From contig CM075675.1 of the NCBI GenBank assembly GCA_037962975.1, positions 31,312,501-31,376,500 on the forward strand: a stretch of 64,000 nt of DNA, written 5' to 3'. Under the pieces are notes generated by a model, which ran no database searches, was not told the origin of the DNA, and was given only the letters and a program-made list of their open reading frames with translations. Numbering within the stretch: the stretch's first letter is position 1; each line of letters opens with the position of its first letter. This stretch comes from Clitoria ternatea. Lineage: Eukaryota; Streptophyta; Magnoliopsida; Fabales; Fabaceae. Both the position numbers and the translations under genes were made by a program. This document shows positions 24,328 to 35,027 of this stretch, piece by piece.

Positions 24328-25147
24328 AGGGATGTCAATGCGGGTTACTCGTCCCGCCCCGCCATTAACCCGCCAAAATATGGGGTGCGGCAGGTTTGGC
24401 CCCCTACCATGGGCGGGTTTGGCCCCTTACCAGAGACGGGTTGAATTTTTTGACTTGCTTCGTTTTGATGGCGAGGTGGGGCGAGATGGGTTAGCCCGCC
24501 AACTTTTAAAAAATTTTAAATTATTTTTAGTATTTTAAAAAAAGTTTTTAATAGGAGGTTGGTTAATGGTTGGTCCACTTAAAAATATAAAATAATAGAA
24601 ATAAATATAAATTTATTTTTAATAAGAAAAAGTTAATTAAATTAAGAAAAAACAAAGTAGTATACCACTAAAATAAAAATTTTAAATATAATTATATTAA
24701 TATTTCTAACTCAAACACTAATCAAACTAATATGCTAAAATGAAACAATCTCAATCCTCAAAATAAGTTAAGATAATAAATAAAGACTAAACATTTAAGT
24801 TCCGCTAATATTCAATAATAAAAAGTTCAATATCTTTCTAAAATAAATAGTCAAACCAACATCAATCATAAAACTAGTCAAGTTCATAAGTGATTAAAGT
24901 TATCAAACTACCACCACTAATTAGAAAATTTTTTATAAGAAATTATTAATATTATATTATTATTTTTTAATATAAAATATTATATAACCTGTCGGGTCAA
25001 CCCTCCCTGCCCCGCCATAAACCCGCAAAAATGCAGGGCGGACCAATTTTGAATCCACCATAGAATAAATTTTGTCAACTCGTTCCGTCTTGTTTTATGC
25101 AGGCTGTCGGGCTGGCCCGCCAGGTTCAACCCGCATTGACATCCCTA
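24328..25147. mobile_element. hAT-type MITE
   Basis: The left end AGGGATGTCAATGCGGGTT is matched exactly by the reverse complement of the right end, about 19 bp. Flanks TTAAGACC (24320-24327) and TCAAGACC (25148-25155) are an 8-bp duplication with one mismatch. The 820-bp interior has CCCGCC/GGCGGG-rich subterminal regions and no transposase. Confidence 0.8.
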
Positions 25148-25155
25148 TCAAGACC

Positions 25156-26429
25156 GGATCATATTGAATATTTTTTTTAGTCTCTGTTTTGAATTTGAAT
25201 TTGTTAATTGTTGGTATAAGAATTTAACTAATACATTAACTTATTCATATAGTGTTGACATATCCAAAAGGTTATTAATATGTTTAAATGTAATTTTCGG
25301 TCATTAAAAAATCAATAATTATATTTTCTGACAATTTTGAAAGCAAGTTGAATTATTAAAATTTGTATTTTAACTTGTTATAGTCATTGTTAATAATTAA
25401 TTAGATATGTAAGAATCATATTAACAAGTTAACGTGTAATTTAATTATTTATATATATAATTACCGAATTTTAATTTAAAGTAGCAACAAAAGTAAAATA
25501 TTATATATAAGAAGAAATATTTTATAAAAATAAAAACAAAAAGGCATTATTTTATAAAGACACAAAAACGAAAAAACCGTAGAGTTAATTGGTCCCTCCT
25601 AACTACAACTATAATGAAATGAAACCGCTGATGATGACATGATTTTTGCATTAAACTTTTGTTTGACATGTCGTTTCCTTTCACGGAAACCTCACAAGCA
25701 GACAATTTGATTGGTGATGAATTAAATCAAGAAATTTAAAAACTCCAAGCTACAGAGCGGTGCAGACCAACCAAAGTGGAAAAGTTTTAACTTCAACATA
25801 CCTTCATATTAAAAATACTTAGTACTGAGTTTTAATTATGGATAATTGAGATACCTAATCGCTTGTAAATGCATGAACCTAAACTAGGTTTTAGGGTCTG
25901 TACTAACATGATCCTGTTAGAATAAAAAATTTCAACCACTGATAGTTTATTGTCTCTTATAGAAGCCTGGGTTTTGTTTTGATGCAAGGTTATTACCTTT
26001 GTTTAGATTTTGGTATGTTAATCTATGAATCTGATTTTTGATGACAAACAAGAAAATTAAGTTCCTATAGAATAGTTAATTTGATAGATGAGTTTAGGTT
26101 TATATTTAATATTTCTAGTTTAATCTTTGATTTAATCACGATTTATTCAAACTATAAGTTTAGTAATTGGTTTGATTTTTTAAAATTTTGTCCAAACCAA
26201 TAATTAGTTAAATGCTATTTATAAGTTATATATCAACTAAAAATATGATTAAAATACACTTTATAAAGTTTAAAACAATTTTTTAACTCAAAAACTAATT
26301 TTTTATTTTAATTAAGACATCAACTTTTAAATATGGATATCGAAGCTTGACTCATCTTACAACATCAATAAACAATTCCTCCACTTTAAGCCTTTTTATT
26401 AAATGAAAAAAAATCAATCAACAATCATG
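25156..26429. other. AT-rich intergenic sequence
   Basis: No coding frame with recognisable similarity, RNA gene or element ends were seen. Confidence 0.5.
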
Positions 26430-26670
26430 TGTGTTACTATTTAGATGATTTGAAGATTCGGTAACAATGTTATTTTTAGAAATGAAATTGTTTATTTAAA
26501 TAAAATGTTTGAATTGATACAATATAAAAGTTGAGTTTAACTTAAGTCTCGAATAAAAAAATTTTCTAGAAATTTTGTTGAATAATATAGCGAATCTTTT
26601 TCATACATTTCAAATTTGTAACGGTTTAAATTTATACATGTATCAAGATATATTCTTTTATTAAAAAAAA
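26430..26670 (+). mobile_element. 5'-truncated LINE 3' end
   Basis: This region aligns with the LINE tail at 9050-9330: GGTAACAATGTTATTTTTAG, then AACTTAAGTCTCG, then TTTTCTAGA. It is heavily diverged and AT-shifted, with no open frame. Confidence 0.5.
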
Positions 26671-28111
26671 CACGTGTGTTTTCTTCTTAACTACAGCCAT
26701 GACAACTGAATTTTGTAGTTTTTATATTAATTTTAATTAATACAATTAATGCGGTGCATTTTATTTATTAATTAATCAATACCCTTATGACAATTCATAT
26801 TTGTAGTTTTTGGGTAACAACTTTGGTAAGGGTTTAGCGGTTAGCATGATCAGTATTCTTTATTATAAAGGACAAAAAAACGTTAATTTATGTATCTCTT
26901 TCCACAAAAGCTATCTGACAAAGGGTCCTTCGAATTAATTTAGGTCAACGTCAGCGTCTGTAAATGATTTAGTTATTTATCAATATATTTTTATAATTTT
27001 ATAATTGTGTATCTAGTTCTTTAATTTTTAAAAGTGGTTGATTTTTGTTTCAGGGTTAATTGTCTATCGAGTTATTAATTAAAAACTTATGTAAATGAGA
27101 GATGATGTGTTACTTAATACGATGACACATGTTTTTTTCGAAGTTGGTTAAATTTGATGGAAAGTATATTGGGATCAAAATTGAACACGTTAGAAAAAAA
27201 ATTGAGGATTAAAATTACATATTTAGGAGTTAGAAATATAGAATAGTAAAAATACCATAAATAAGACACAAGTATATAATTAAACCTTATGAAAAGAAAT
27301 TACATCTACAAATACAAATAATTTTTTATTCTTATTTTTGTTTTTTAGTAAATTTTAACGAATACAAATATACTATCCAACTACAAAATACTAATACATT
27401 CAAAATATAAATTTTTTTGAATTGAAATCTAAATTATCTTTCCTTTAACTTAATCAAATTCAAAATCTACATCGAGTCAATTCAAGCATTTTTTCTAAAC
27501 CCTTTAAATATTACATCATTTAATGCACCTTAACTAGTCTAAACAGTAACAACAACTATTTAAAACAAAAATCCTATTTTGTTCCTATTCTGAAATAACA
27601 AGAATTAATAATAATAGATTAAAAACAAATTATCCTATGGTCAAAACCAACAATGTAGCAGTGCGTATTTGCAGAATGCAGTGTGAAGTGTGAACATGTA
27701 CGGGGCACAGGCCCAATAATAGCCCATAGTCAACGGTCTTAAGATAATGTCTGGCCCACTCTTCCCATTCCTCCTTAGAAGAAAAACATATTTTTATCAC
27801 ATTATTATTATAGGTTTTTTCATCTCAAACTTTTAAATAATTAAAAATAACAATCTTTACTATTTTTAAAAAGAAAATTATCACTTTAATGACTTCAACT
27901 CAACTCTTAAACATGACCAATAAAGTGAATTATGAGTAAACAAAGCCAACTTCCTTGGCCAATATTTTACTAGATATTATATAGTATCTTATATAATATT
28001 TAGTAAAAAATATTAATATTCCATAGTATCTTATATAATATCTTAAGAAAAACCAATTTGTATAGAATGACAATGAATATGTCTTTTAGCGAAAAGGTAA
28101 AAGACATTTTA
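26671..28111. other. AT-rich intergenic sequence
   Basis: Nothing recognisable as a gene or defined repeat was seen up to the TTATC target site at 28112. Confidence 0.45.
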
Positions 28112-28116
28112 TTATC

Positions 28117-28308
28117 TGTTATAAAATCAAGGAAAATAAGAATGGAGTAAAAAGGAGGCAAAGACTTAAGAGAGAATTAGAGAGAGATGAAGAATGAAAG
28201 ATTAAGAGTGAAAAGAGGTGTGTTTTTTTATGTATCAACAAGAGCAAGGGGGAGTGGGTATTTATAATAGGGAGAGGTGGACATCCACCATATAAAATAT
28301 TCATAATA
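28117..28308 (-). repeat. 3' LTR of the copia element
   Basis: This pairs with 34493-34683 at high identity. On the plus strand it begins TGTTATAAAATCAAG and ends ATTCATAATA. In element orientation it therefore begins TATTATG rather than the canonical TG. Confidence 0.93.
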
Positions 28309-28319
28309 CCCCCCCTTGG
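28309..28319 (-). other. Polypurine tract of the copia element
   Basis: Minus strand AAGGGGGGG lies immediately before the 3' LTR. This is the usual place and composition for the plus-strand primer. Confidence 0.75.
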
Positions 28320-28449
28320 ATGTCCACATTTTAGAATGTGTCTCGTTAAAACTTTACTAGGAAAAACCCAGTGGGATAAAAACCTAGTGAAGGAAAAAGA
28401 GTACAACATTCTTTACAAGGTAAATAAATAATTCAATGTACGAGTATTT

Positions 28450-31400
28450 AATTCTCCCCCTCATCAGAACATTTATTTAAGCGTCGAAAACCAATCTTCT
28501 GTACTAGTTGCTCGAAGACTTTGGTTGGCAATGATTTTGTAAACATATCTGCCAAATTTTCACATGATCAGACTTGCTGGATATTTATTTCACCATTCTT
28601 TATGAGATCACGAGTAAAGAAAAAATTTGGTGAAATATGCTTTGTTCTATCTCCTTTAATATAGCCCTCCTTTAACTGAGAAATACAAGCTGCATTATCT
28701 TCACATAAAATTGTTGGTAGTAGTTTTCCAACATGTAAACTACAAGTTTCTTGAATATGTTGAATCATAGATCTCAACCAAACACATTCTCGACTTGCTT
28801 CATGCAATGCTAGAATTTCAGCATGATTAGATGATGTTGTTGTGATCGTTTGCTTTATGGATCTCCATGAAATTGCTGTACCACCACATGTGAACAAATA
28901 TCCTGTTTGTGATCGACCCTTATGAGGATCAGACAGATACCCCGTATCAGCATAACCAACTAGGTTTGCCTTAGATACATATGGGAAAAATAAACCCATG
29001 TTCATTGTACCTCTAAGGTAGCGAAATATGTGCTTAATCCCATTCCAATGCCTTTTTGTGAGTAAAGAACTATGTCTTACTAATAAATTGACAGCAAAGG
29101 ATATATCAGGTCGTGTATGACTAGCAAGATACATTAGTGCACCAATTGCACTGAGATATGGTACTTCAGGACCAAGTAGTTCTTCATTTTTGTCTTGAGG
29201 TCGAAACGGATCTTTGCTCACTTCAAGTGACCTTACAACCATTGGACTGCTCAATGGGTGTGATTTATCCATATAAAACCGCTTTAGCACTTTTTCTGTA
29301 TAAGTCTTTTGGTGCATCATAATTCCTTCCTTTAAATATTCTAATTGTAATCCGAGACAAAACTTTGTTTTTCCTAAGTCTTTCATCTCGAATTCCTTTT
29401 TCAAGCAATTTACAGCTTTTGAGAGCTCTTCGGGAGTTCCGATGATGTTTAAATCATCCACATAAATTATAATTATAACAAACTATTTTCCCAATCTTTT
29501 CATAAAAACGCATGGACAAATCGGGTCATTTTTGTACCCTTTTTTTCAGCAAATATTCACTGAGACAATTATACCACATTCGTCCAGATTGCTTTAGTCC
29601 GTAAAGAGATTTATGCAATTTAATTGAATAACTTTCTCGAGGATTCGTCTTATATGCTTCAGGAAAATTAAATCCTTCAGGAAGTTTCATATAGATGTCA
29701 TTTTCCAGTGAGCCATATGCAACAACATCCATAAGGCGTAAGTCGAGCCTTTCACGAATTGCCAAACTTATTAAGTATCGAAAAGTAGTTGCATCCATCA
29801 CTGGTGAATATGTTTCTTCAAAATCAATACCAGGTCTTTGTGAGAAACCTTGTGCAACAAGTCTTGCTTTATATCGTACAATTTCACCATTTTCATTTCT
29901 TTTTCTCATAAAAACCCGTTTGTACCCAACTGGTTTTACACCTTTGGGTGTTTGGACTACAGGTCCAAAAACTTTTCGTTTTGCAAGTGAGTTTAACTCT
30001 TCTTGCATTGCATCTTTCCATTTTGGCCAATCATTTCTTTGTACAATTCTTTAAAAGATTTTGGCTCATAATCCTGATCATCATTTATAATATCAATAGC
30101 TACTTTGAATGAAAAAATTTTATCAACATCGACTTCATGTCGATTCTATTGTATTCCATCCATGACATAATTTATAGAGATCTCTTTATTCTTATCAATT
30201 TCAGGTACCTTGGATTCTTCTAGATTTGAAACCCTGATTATGTCAGAAGACTCTACTGAAGTCTTTATATCCTCGTTTCGACCATCTTCTTTATTTACTT
30301 TTCTTTTCCGAGGATTTTTATCTTTGGAACCAACAGGTCTGCCACGTTTTACTTTGGCTTCAGACTCATTTGTAATTTTAGATTATCCTACAGGGATATC
30401 AATCTTTATTGGAGTATTAACAGCTGGTATATATGATTTAGTCACTCTTTTTGGATCAGTAAATGCATTTGGTAATTGGTTTGCTAAATTTTGCAAACTA
30501 ATTATTTTCTTAACTTCTAGTTCACATTGCTTTGTTCGAGGATCAATATGAGATAAAGATATCTCATTCCAACTAATCATTTTATCCAACTGTTTATTTT
30601 CTCCCCCTAATGGTGGGAAAACAGATTCATCAAAATGACAATCAGCAAAATGAGCTGTAAATAAATCACCTGTTAAAGGTTCAAGATATTTTATTATAGA
30701 TGGACTTTCATATCCAACATATATTCCCAACCTTCTTTGAGGTCCCTTCTTAGTGCGTTGTGGAGGGGAGATAGGAACATATACCGCACTCCCAAAGATT
30801 CTTAGATGGGAAATATTTGGTTCTTTACCATGAACCAACTGTAAAGGGGAATACTCATGATAACTTGTAGGCCTAATGCGAATAAGTGTTGCCGCATGCA
30901 AGATTGCATGTCCCCAAGTTGAAATTGGGAGTTTTGATCTCATTAGCAATGGTCTTGCTATCAATTTCAAACGTTTAATCAATGATTCAGTAAGTCCATT
31001 TTGTGTATGAACATGTGCTACAGGATGTTCAACATCAATTCCAATAAACATACAATAATAATTAAATGATTGAGATGTGAATTCACCAGCGTTATCAAGG
31101 CGTATTTTCTTAATTGGATAATCAGGAAAATGAGCTCTTAAACGAATTAATTGAGCTGTAATCTCGTAAACGTCTGGTTGCGAGTTGACAATAAGCAAAC
31201 ATGTGACCATCTAGTTGATGCATCAATTAAAACCATAAAATATCTAAATGGTCCACATGAAGGGTGTATTGGTCCACAAATATCTCCTTGTATACGCTCT
31301 AAAAATGTGAGTGATTCACTCCCAATTTTCATTGGTGATGACCGAGTAATTAATTTCTCTTGAGAGCAAGTAGCACATGAGAAATTATTAGTTTGGAGAA

Positions 31401-31927
31401 CTTGTCTGCTGGACAAGCAATGACCATTTTTTGTATCATAATTGTTCCGAGATGGCCTAATCTTTCATGCCAAATAACAAAATCATGTTTATTGTAAACT
31501 TTTGGTTTACTATAGCATTTGTTTCAATTGTACTAATATAAGTATAGTATAAATCGGAGGAGAATGAAGGTAATTTTTCCAATATATATTTCTTATCAGA
31601 AATTAACTTTGTTATGTAAAGATATTCATCATTTCCTTCATTTGTCGTCTCAATATGGTATCCATTACTACAGATATCCTTAAAACTCAATAAATTTCTT
31701 CGAGTCTTCATAGAATATAATGCACTTTCAATGTGCAATTTTGTTCCTTCAGGTAACAAAATACTGACTCTACCGGAGCCTTCAATTATATTTATACTAT
31801 CAGATATAGTATTAACATTGGCTTCTTGTTTTACTATATGGTAAAAATATTTCTCATTCTTGAGAATAGTATGAGTTGTTGCACTGTTTGCGAGACATAT
31901 ATCTTCGTCATTCACATGAGCATTCAT
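28450..31927 (-). pseudogene. Copia pol pseudogene: protease, integrase, reverse transcriptase, RNase H
   Basis: The protease at 31927 down has CLANSATTHTIL; the catalytic Asp expected in LADSATTHT is Asn (AAC, 31886-31888). Integrase is split by frameshifts near 31440 and 31180 but shows HERLGH...CATC, GDICGPIH, DNAGEFTS and QNGLTESL, so the D,D,E residues remain. Stops follow at 30383-30385 (TAA) and 30146-30148 (TAG), then a shift near 30045. RT starts WKDAMQEELN. Its motif A reads LMDVVAYGSL, about three residues short of the usual DVVTAYLYGSL. A one-base insertion in an A run near 29540-29546 and a TAG at 29483-29485 precede the YVDD box (29453-29464). RNase H (YADTGYLSDPHK, NHAEILALHE, EDNAACI) ends early at TGA 28568-28570; the tail SCENLADMFTKSLPT continues beyond it. 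Confidence 0.92.
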
Positions 31928-32129
31928 TCTTCAATTAATAATAAAAAAAATCATGAGTTAAAATATAATTAACAACAATAAATATTTAACATAAAATTTT
32001 ATTGATAAAGACAGAATTTATAACAAAACAAATTATATGAAACATTAAAATAATCTATTTAGGGGCACTTCTTTCTCCAACCGATGGTCAATCTCTTCTT
32101 CAGGAAGAGTAAGAAAATCATCAACACTA

Positions 32130-33095
32130 AAATAAAAAAAAATCATCATTTATACCAGTAAAATTTGTCTTTATTATTTTCCCTTTATTTTTAAGAAATT
32201 TTTGGTATAGATCTATGAGATATTTTGGTGTGCGACAAACTCGAGACTAGTGTCCCTTGCTACCACAACGATAGCAGATATTTTTAGTTTGTTCACTATT
32301 TTGAGCATCTTTCCCTTTTTCCACATGTTCTCTATTTTTCCATGTGAATGATGATTTCTTATCATTTCTACCATGACCACGACCATGACCATATCCCCGA
32401 CCATGACTAATACCATGTCCCCGAGCATTACCTCGTCCGCAACCGCGACTACGGCCACGACCACGACCATAAGTATAATGATCATGTGTTGCTACATTCA
32501 CTTTTGGGAATGGAGCAGTTCCAGTTGGACGAGACTCATGATTTTGCATGAGTAATTCATTATTTTGCTCAGCCACAAGGAGACAAGTAATCAATTCTGA
32601 GTATTTAGTAAAGCCCTTTTGACGATATTGCTGCTGCAGGAGCATATTAGATGCATGAAAAGTGGAGAATGTCTTTTCTAAGATATCACTTTTAGTGACA
32701 TTTTCTCCACACAACTTCAATCTTGAAGTAATTCTAAACATTGTAGAATTATATTCATTTACAGATTTAAAATCTTGTAAATGCAAATGCATCAATTCAT
32801 AACGGGCTTTTGGAAGAATTATATCTTTTTGATAGTCGTATCTCTCTTTTAGATTATTCCACAAAACAAGAGGGTTTTTAAGTGTTAAGTACTCATTTTT
32901 TAACCCTTCATGGATATGGTGGCGTAAAAAGATCATGGATTTAGCTTTATTTTGACTAGATGCATTATTTCCATCTTTAATGGTGTCTTCGAGACCTTTT
33001 GCATCTAAATAGATTTCAGCATCCAATGTTCATGATAGATAGTTCTTGCCAGTAATATCTAGGGCCACAAACTCAAGGTTGGTAATATTTGCCAT
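32130..33095 (-). pseudogene. Copia gag pseudogene
   Basis: The likely start is ATG at 33095 (MANITNLEFVALDITGKNYLS), followed by TGA at 33030-33032 where the family has Trp. The frame then runs LDAEIYLDAKGLEDTI through the UBN2-type gag domain (HHIHEGLKNEYL, LWNNLKERYDYQKD, YNSTMFRITSRLKLCG). A Gly/Arg/His-rich stretch follows, then a zinc knuckle CYRCGSKGH, and a TAG at 32247-32249 replaces the Trp usual after GH. The remainder (SRVCRTPKYLIDLYQ) is the expected continuation. Confidence 0.85.
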
Positions 33096-34085
33096 ACGTA
33101 TTTCTATGGAAGAAATTATAAATAAGTTAGATAATACTTCAATAAATATATTAACTATAATTATTATTATAATAGTAAAATTATGAATACAGTGGAATAA
33201 CAATTATTAACGGGGCAGGTAACACAAAGGAGGTACAAGCTATTTCACTAGCTATAAAATAAGGATAAAATAATCATGTTTAAATAATGGATCCAATAGA
33301 ATCACGCACTAGCAAATGGGCAAATGGAATCACGTAGTATGTAATAAAAGTGGATCTGTAGCAATTGCATATAAAATAATATATATTTTTTAAGTTGAAT
33401 CAGCACAGCAAGTGCTATATAGCAATTGAAATAACCAATCAATAAAGCAATTTACGTGAATACATGATGCAATAGCAATTGAAGTATATGATAAAATTAG
33501 TGCAAGTTATAGGCAATAAAACAATCACAAGTTATAGTATAGGCAAAAGCATAAGTAACGGAAATAATTCAATACAAGAATATAATGAGTAATCAATTTA
33601 TTTATTTGTTTTATATATAATAAAATATATTACATTAAATACCAATTCTGATAAAATAAATATTTAGTGATATAAAATCAATAGTAAAGTAACATTGAAT
33701 TGCAATATTATATGGATTGTAAATTAACTAAATAGCAAGCAGTGAAGTGGAAAGCATGAAGTTATATAAATAATGGCAGCATATTAATATATATTATAAG
33801 CATATAAATAATAACAACATATTAGTATATATAATAAGCATAGCACGTGAAGCGTGAAGTTAATAATAGGTAATACATACAATAAGCATCACGTGAAGTT
33901 AATAATATCAACAGTAGCATAATAAATCACAAATCATGGTATAGTGATTACGCTATAGTGCAGGCTTATATATAATAGAACGAGACCAGCAGTGCTATAT
34001 TAGGTGAGACCAAGATAAGATCATGCAGTGCTAAGCTAGCAAATTATTAAAATGATATATTAAATGCATAAAATATAATTTTATG

Positions 34086-34089
<4 letters not shown>

Positions 34090-34151
<62 letters not shown>
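34090..34151. repeat. (TA)n microsatellite
   Basis: A run of TA dinucleotides of about 62 bases inside the copia leader. Confidence 0.9.
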
Positions 34152-34156
<5 letters not shown>

Positions 34157-34473
34157 TTGTCATAGTTCTTCAGGAACTATTAATAAATATTTTTAAGAAT
34201 TTTTCAAGAACTCTGAGTTATTTGACTATTAATTTTATACATCCTATAAGGATATTTTATAAATAAGTTTTTCAGGAACCTATTTTTTTAATATGATATA
34301 GATATAATATTATACATCCTTCTGAGATGTTTAAAATATAAGTTCTTCGGGAACTTTTATAATATATATTATATATATAATATAAGGTATATAAATTGAA
34401 ATTATCAAGAATAACAATAACAATAATAATCATGTATTACCTCTCGTAGTCTTGACTATATTTCAGTTGGTCA

Positions 34474-34492
34474 GAATCTCGTACTGATAACA
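34474..34492 (-). other. Primer-binding site of the copia element
   Basis: Next to the 5' LTR the minus strand reads TGTTATCAGTACGAG. It resembles the TGGTATCAGAGC site for initiator tRNA-Met used by most plant copia elements, with changes. Confidence 0.6.
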
Positions 34493-34683
34493 TGTTATAA
34501 AATCAAGCAAAATAAGAATGAAGTAAAAAGGAGACAAAGACTTAAGAGAGAATTAGAGAGAGATGAAGAATGAGAGATTAAGAGTGAAAAGAGGTGTGTT
34601 TTTTATGTATCAACAAGAGCAAGGGGGAGTGGGTATTTACAATGGGGAGAGGTGGACATCCACCATATAAAATATTCATAATA
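34493..34683 (-). repeat. 5' LTR of the copia element
   Basis: This is the partner of the LTR at 28117-28308, sharing TGTTATAAAATCAAG and ATTCATAATA ends on the plus strand and followed by TTATC. Confidence 0.93.
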
Positions 34684-34878
34684 TTATCTTTATAATTAGT
34701 GATATAGAAGAATATCTCTATTGATTATAATCTTTAACTTAAACAAGTTTTAATTTTCTTTATTCATTTTATTATCACATTACATCTTTTGCTTTATGAA
34801 TCGATTATTTTCATAATATATGCATCTAAATAAGTGTTTATCGATTATGATGAGCGTGATCGGTGATGGATACACTAA

Positions 34879-35024
34879 GGGTCCGTTTAGTTTCCAGTTG
34901 AGGAAACAGAGTTGGGGAAATGGAGAAATTTAAGGGTTGATATTGATCCTTCACGCCGTTCGAGATAGTCAAAACTCCGTTTGACCGTAGGATTACCAAC
35001 CAAAGGAGCAATCCAAACGGGCTC
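34879..35024. mobile_element. Tourist-like MITE (PIF/Harbinger)
   Basis: A 146-bp element starting GGGTCCGTTTAG and ending CCAAACGGGCTC. It is flanked by TAA on both sides (34876-34878 and 35025-35027). The ends and the 3-bp TAA duplication are those of Tourist-type MITEs. Its interior matches 12418-12581. Confidence 0.8.
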
Positions 35025-35027
35025 TAA

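Larger units (their letters stand above)
33096..34492 (-). other. Leader region of the copia element
   Basis: About 1.4 kb between the 5' LTR and gag, AT-rich and non-coding, with repeated short TATATAATAAGCATA-type motifs near 33790-33850 and a long (TA)n run at 34090-34151. Confidence 0.7.
28117..34683 (-). mobile_element. Ty1/copia LTR retrotransposon, structurally complete but inactive
   Basis: A 6.57-kb element on the minus strand. Both LTRs are present (about 192 and 191 bp), flanked by a perfect 5-bp target duplication TTATC (28112-28116 and 34684-34688). In element order it has 5' LTR, primer-binding site, a 1.4-kb leader, gag with CCHC knuckle, protease, integrase, reverse transcriptase and RNase H, polypurine tract and 3' LTR. 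The PR-IN-RT-RH order identifies Ty1/copia. Coding capacity is destroyed by at least five premature stops, several frameshifts, an RT deletion and a protease active-site change. The two LTRs differ at several positions, so the insertion is not recent. Confidence 0.95.
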
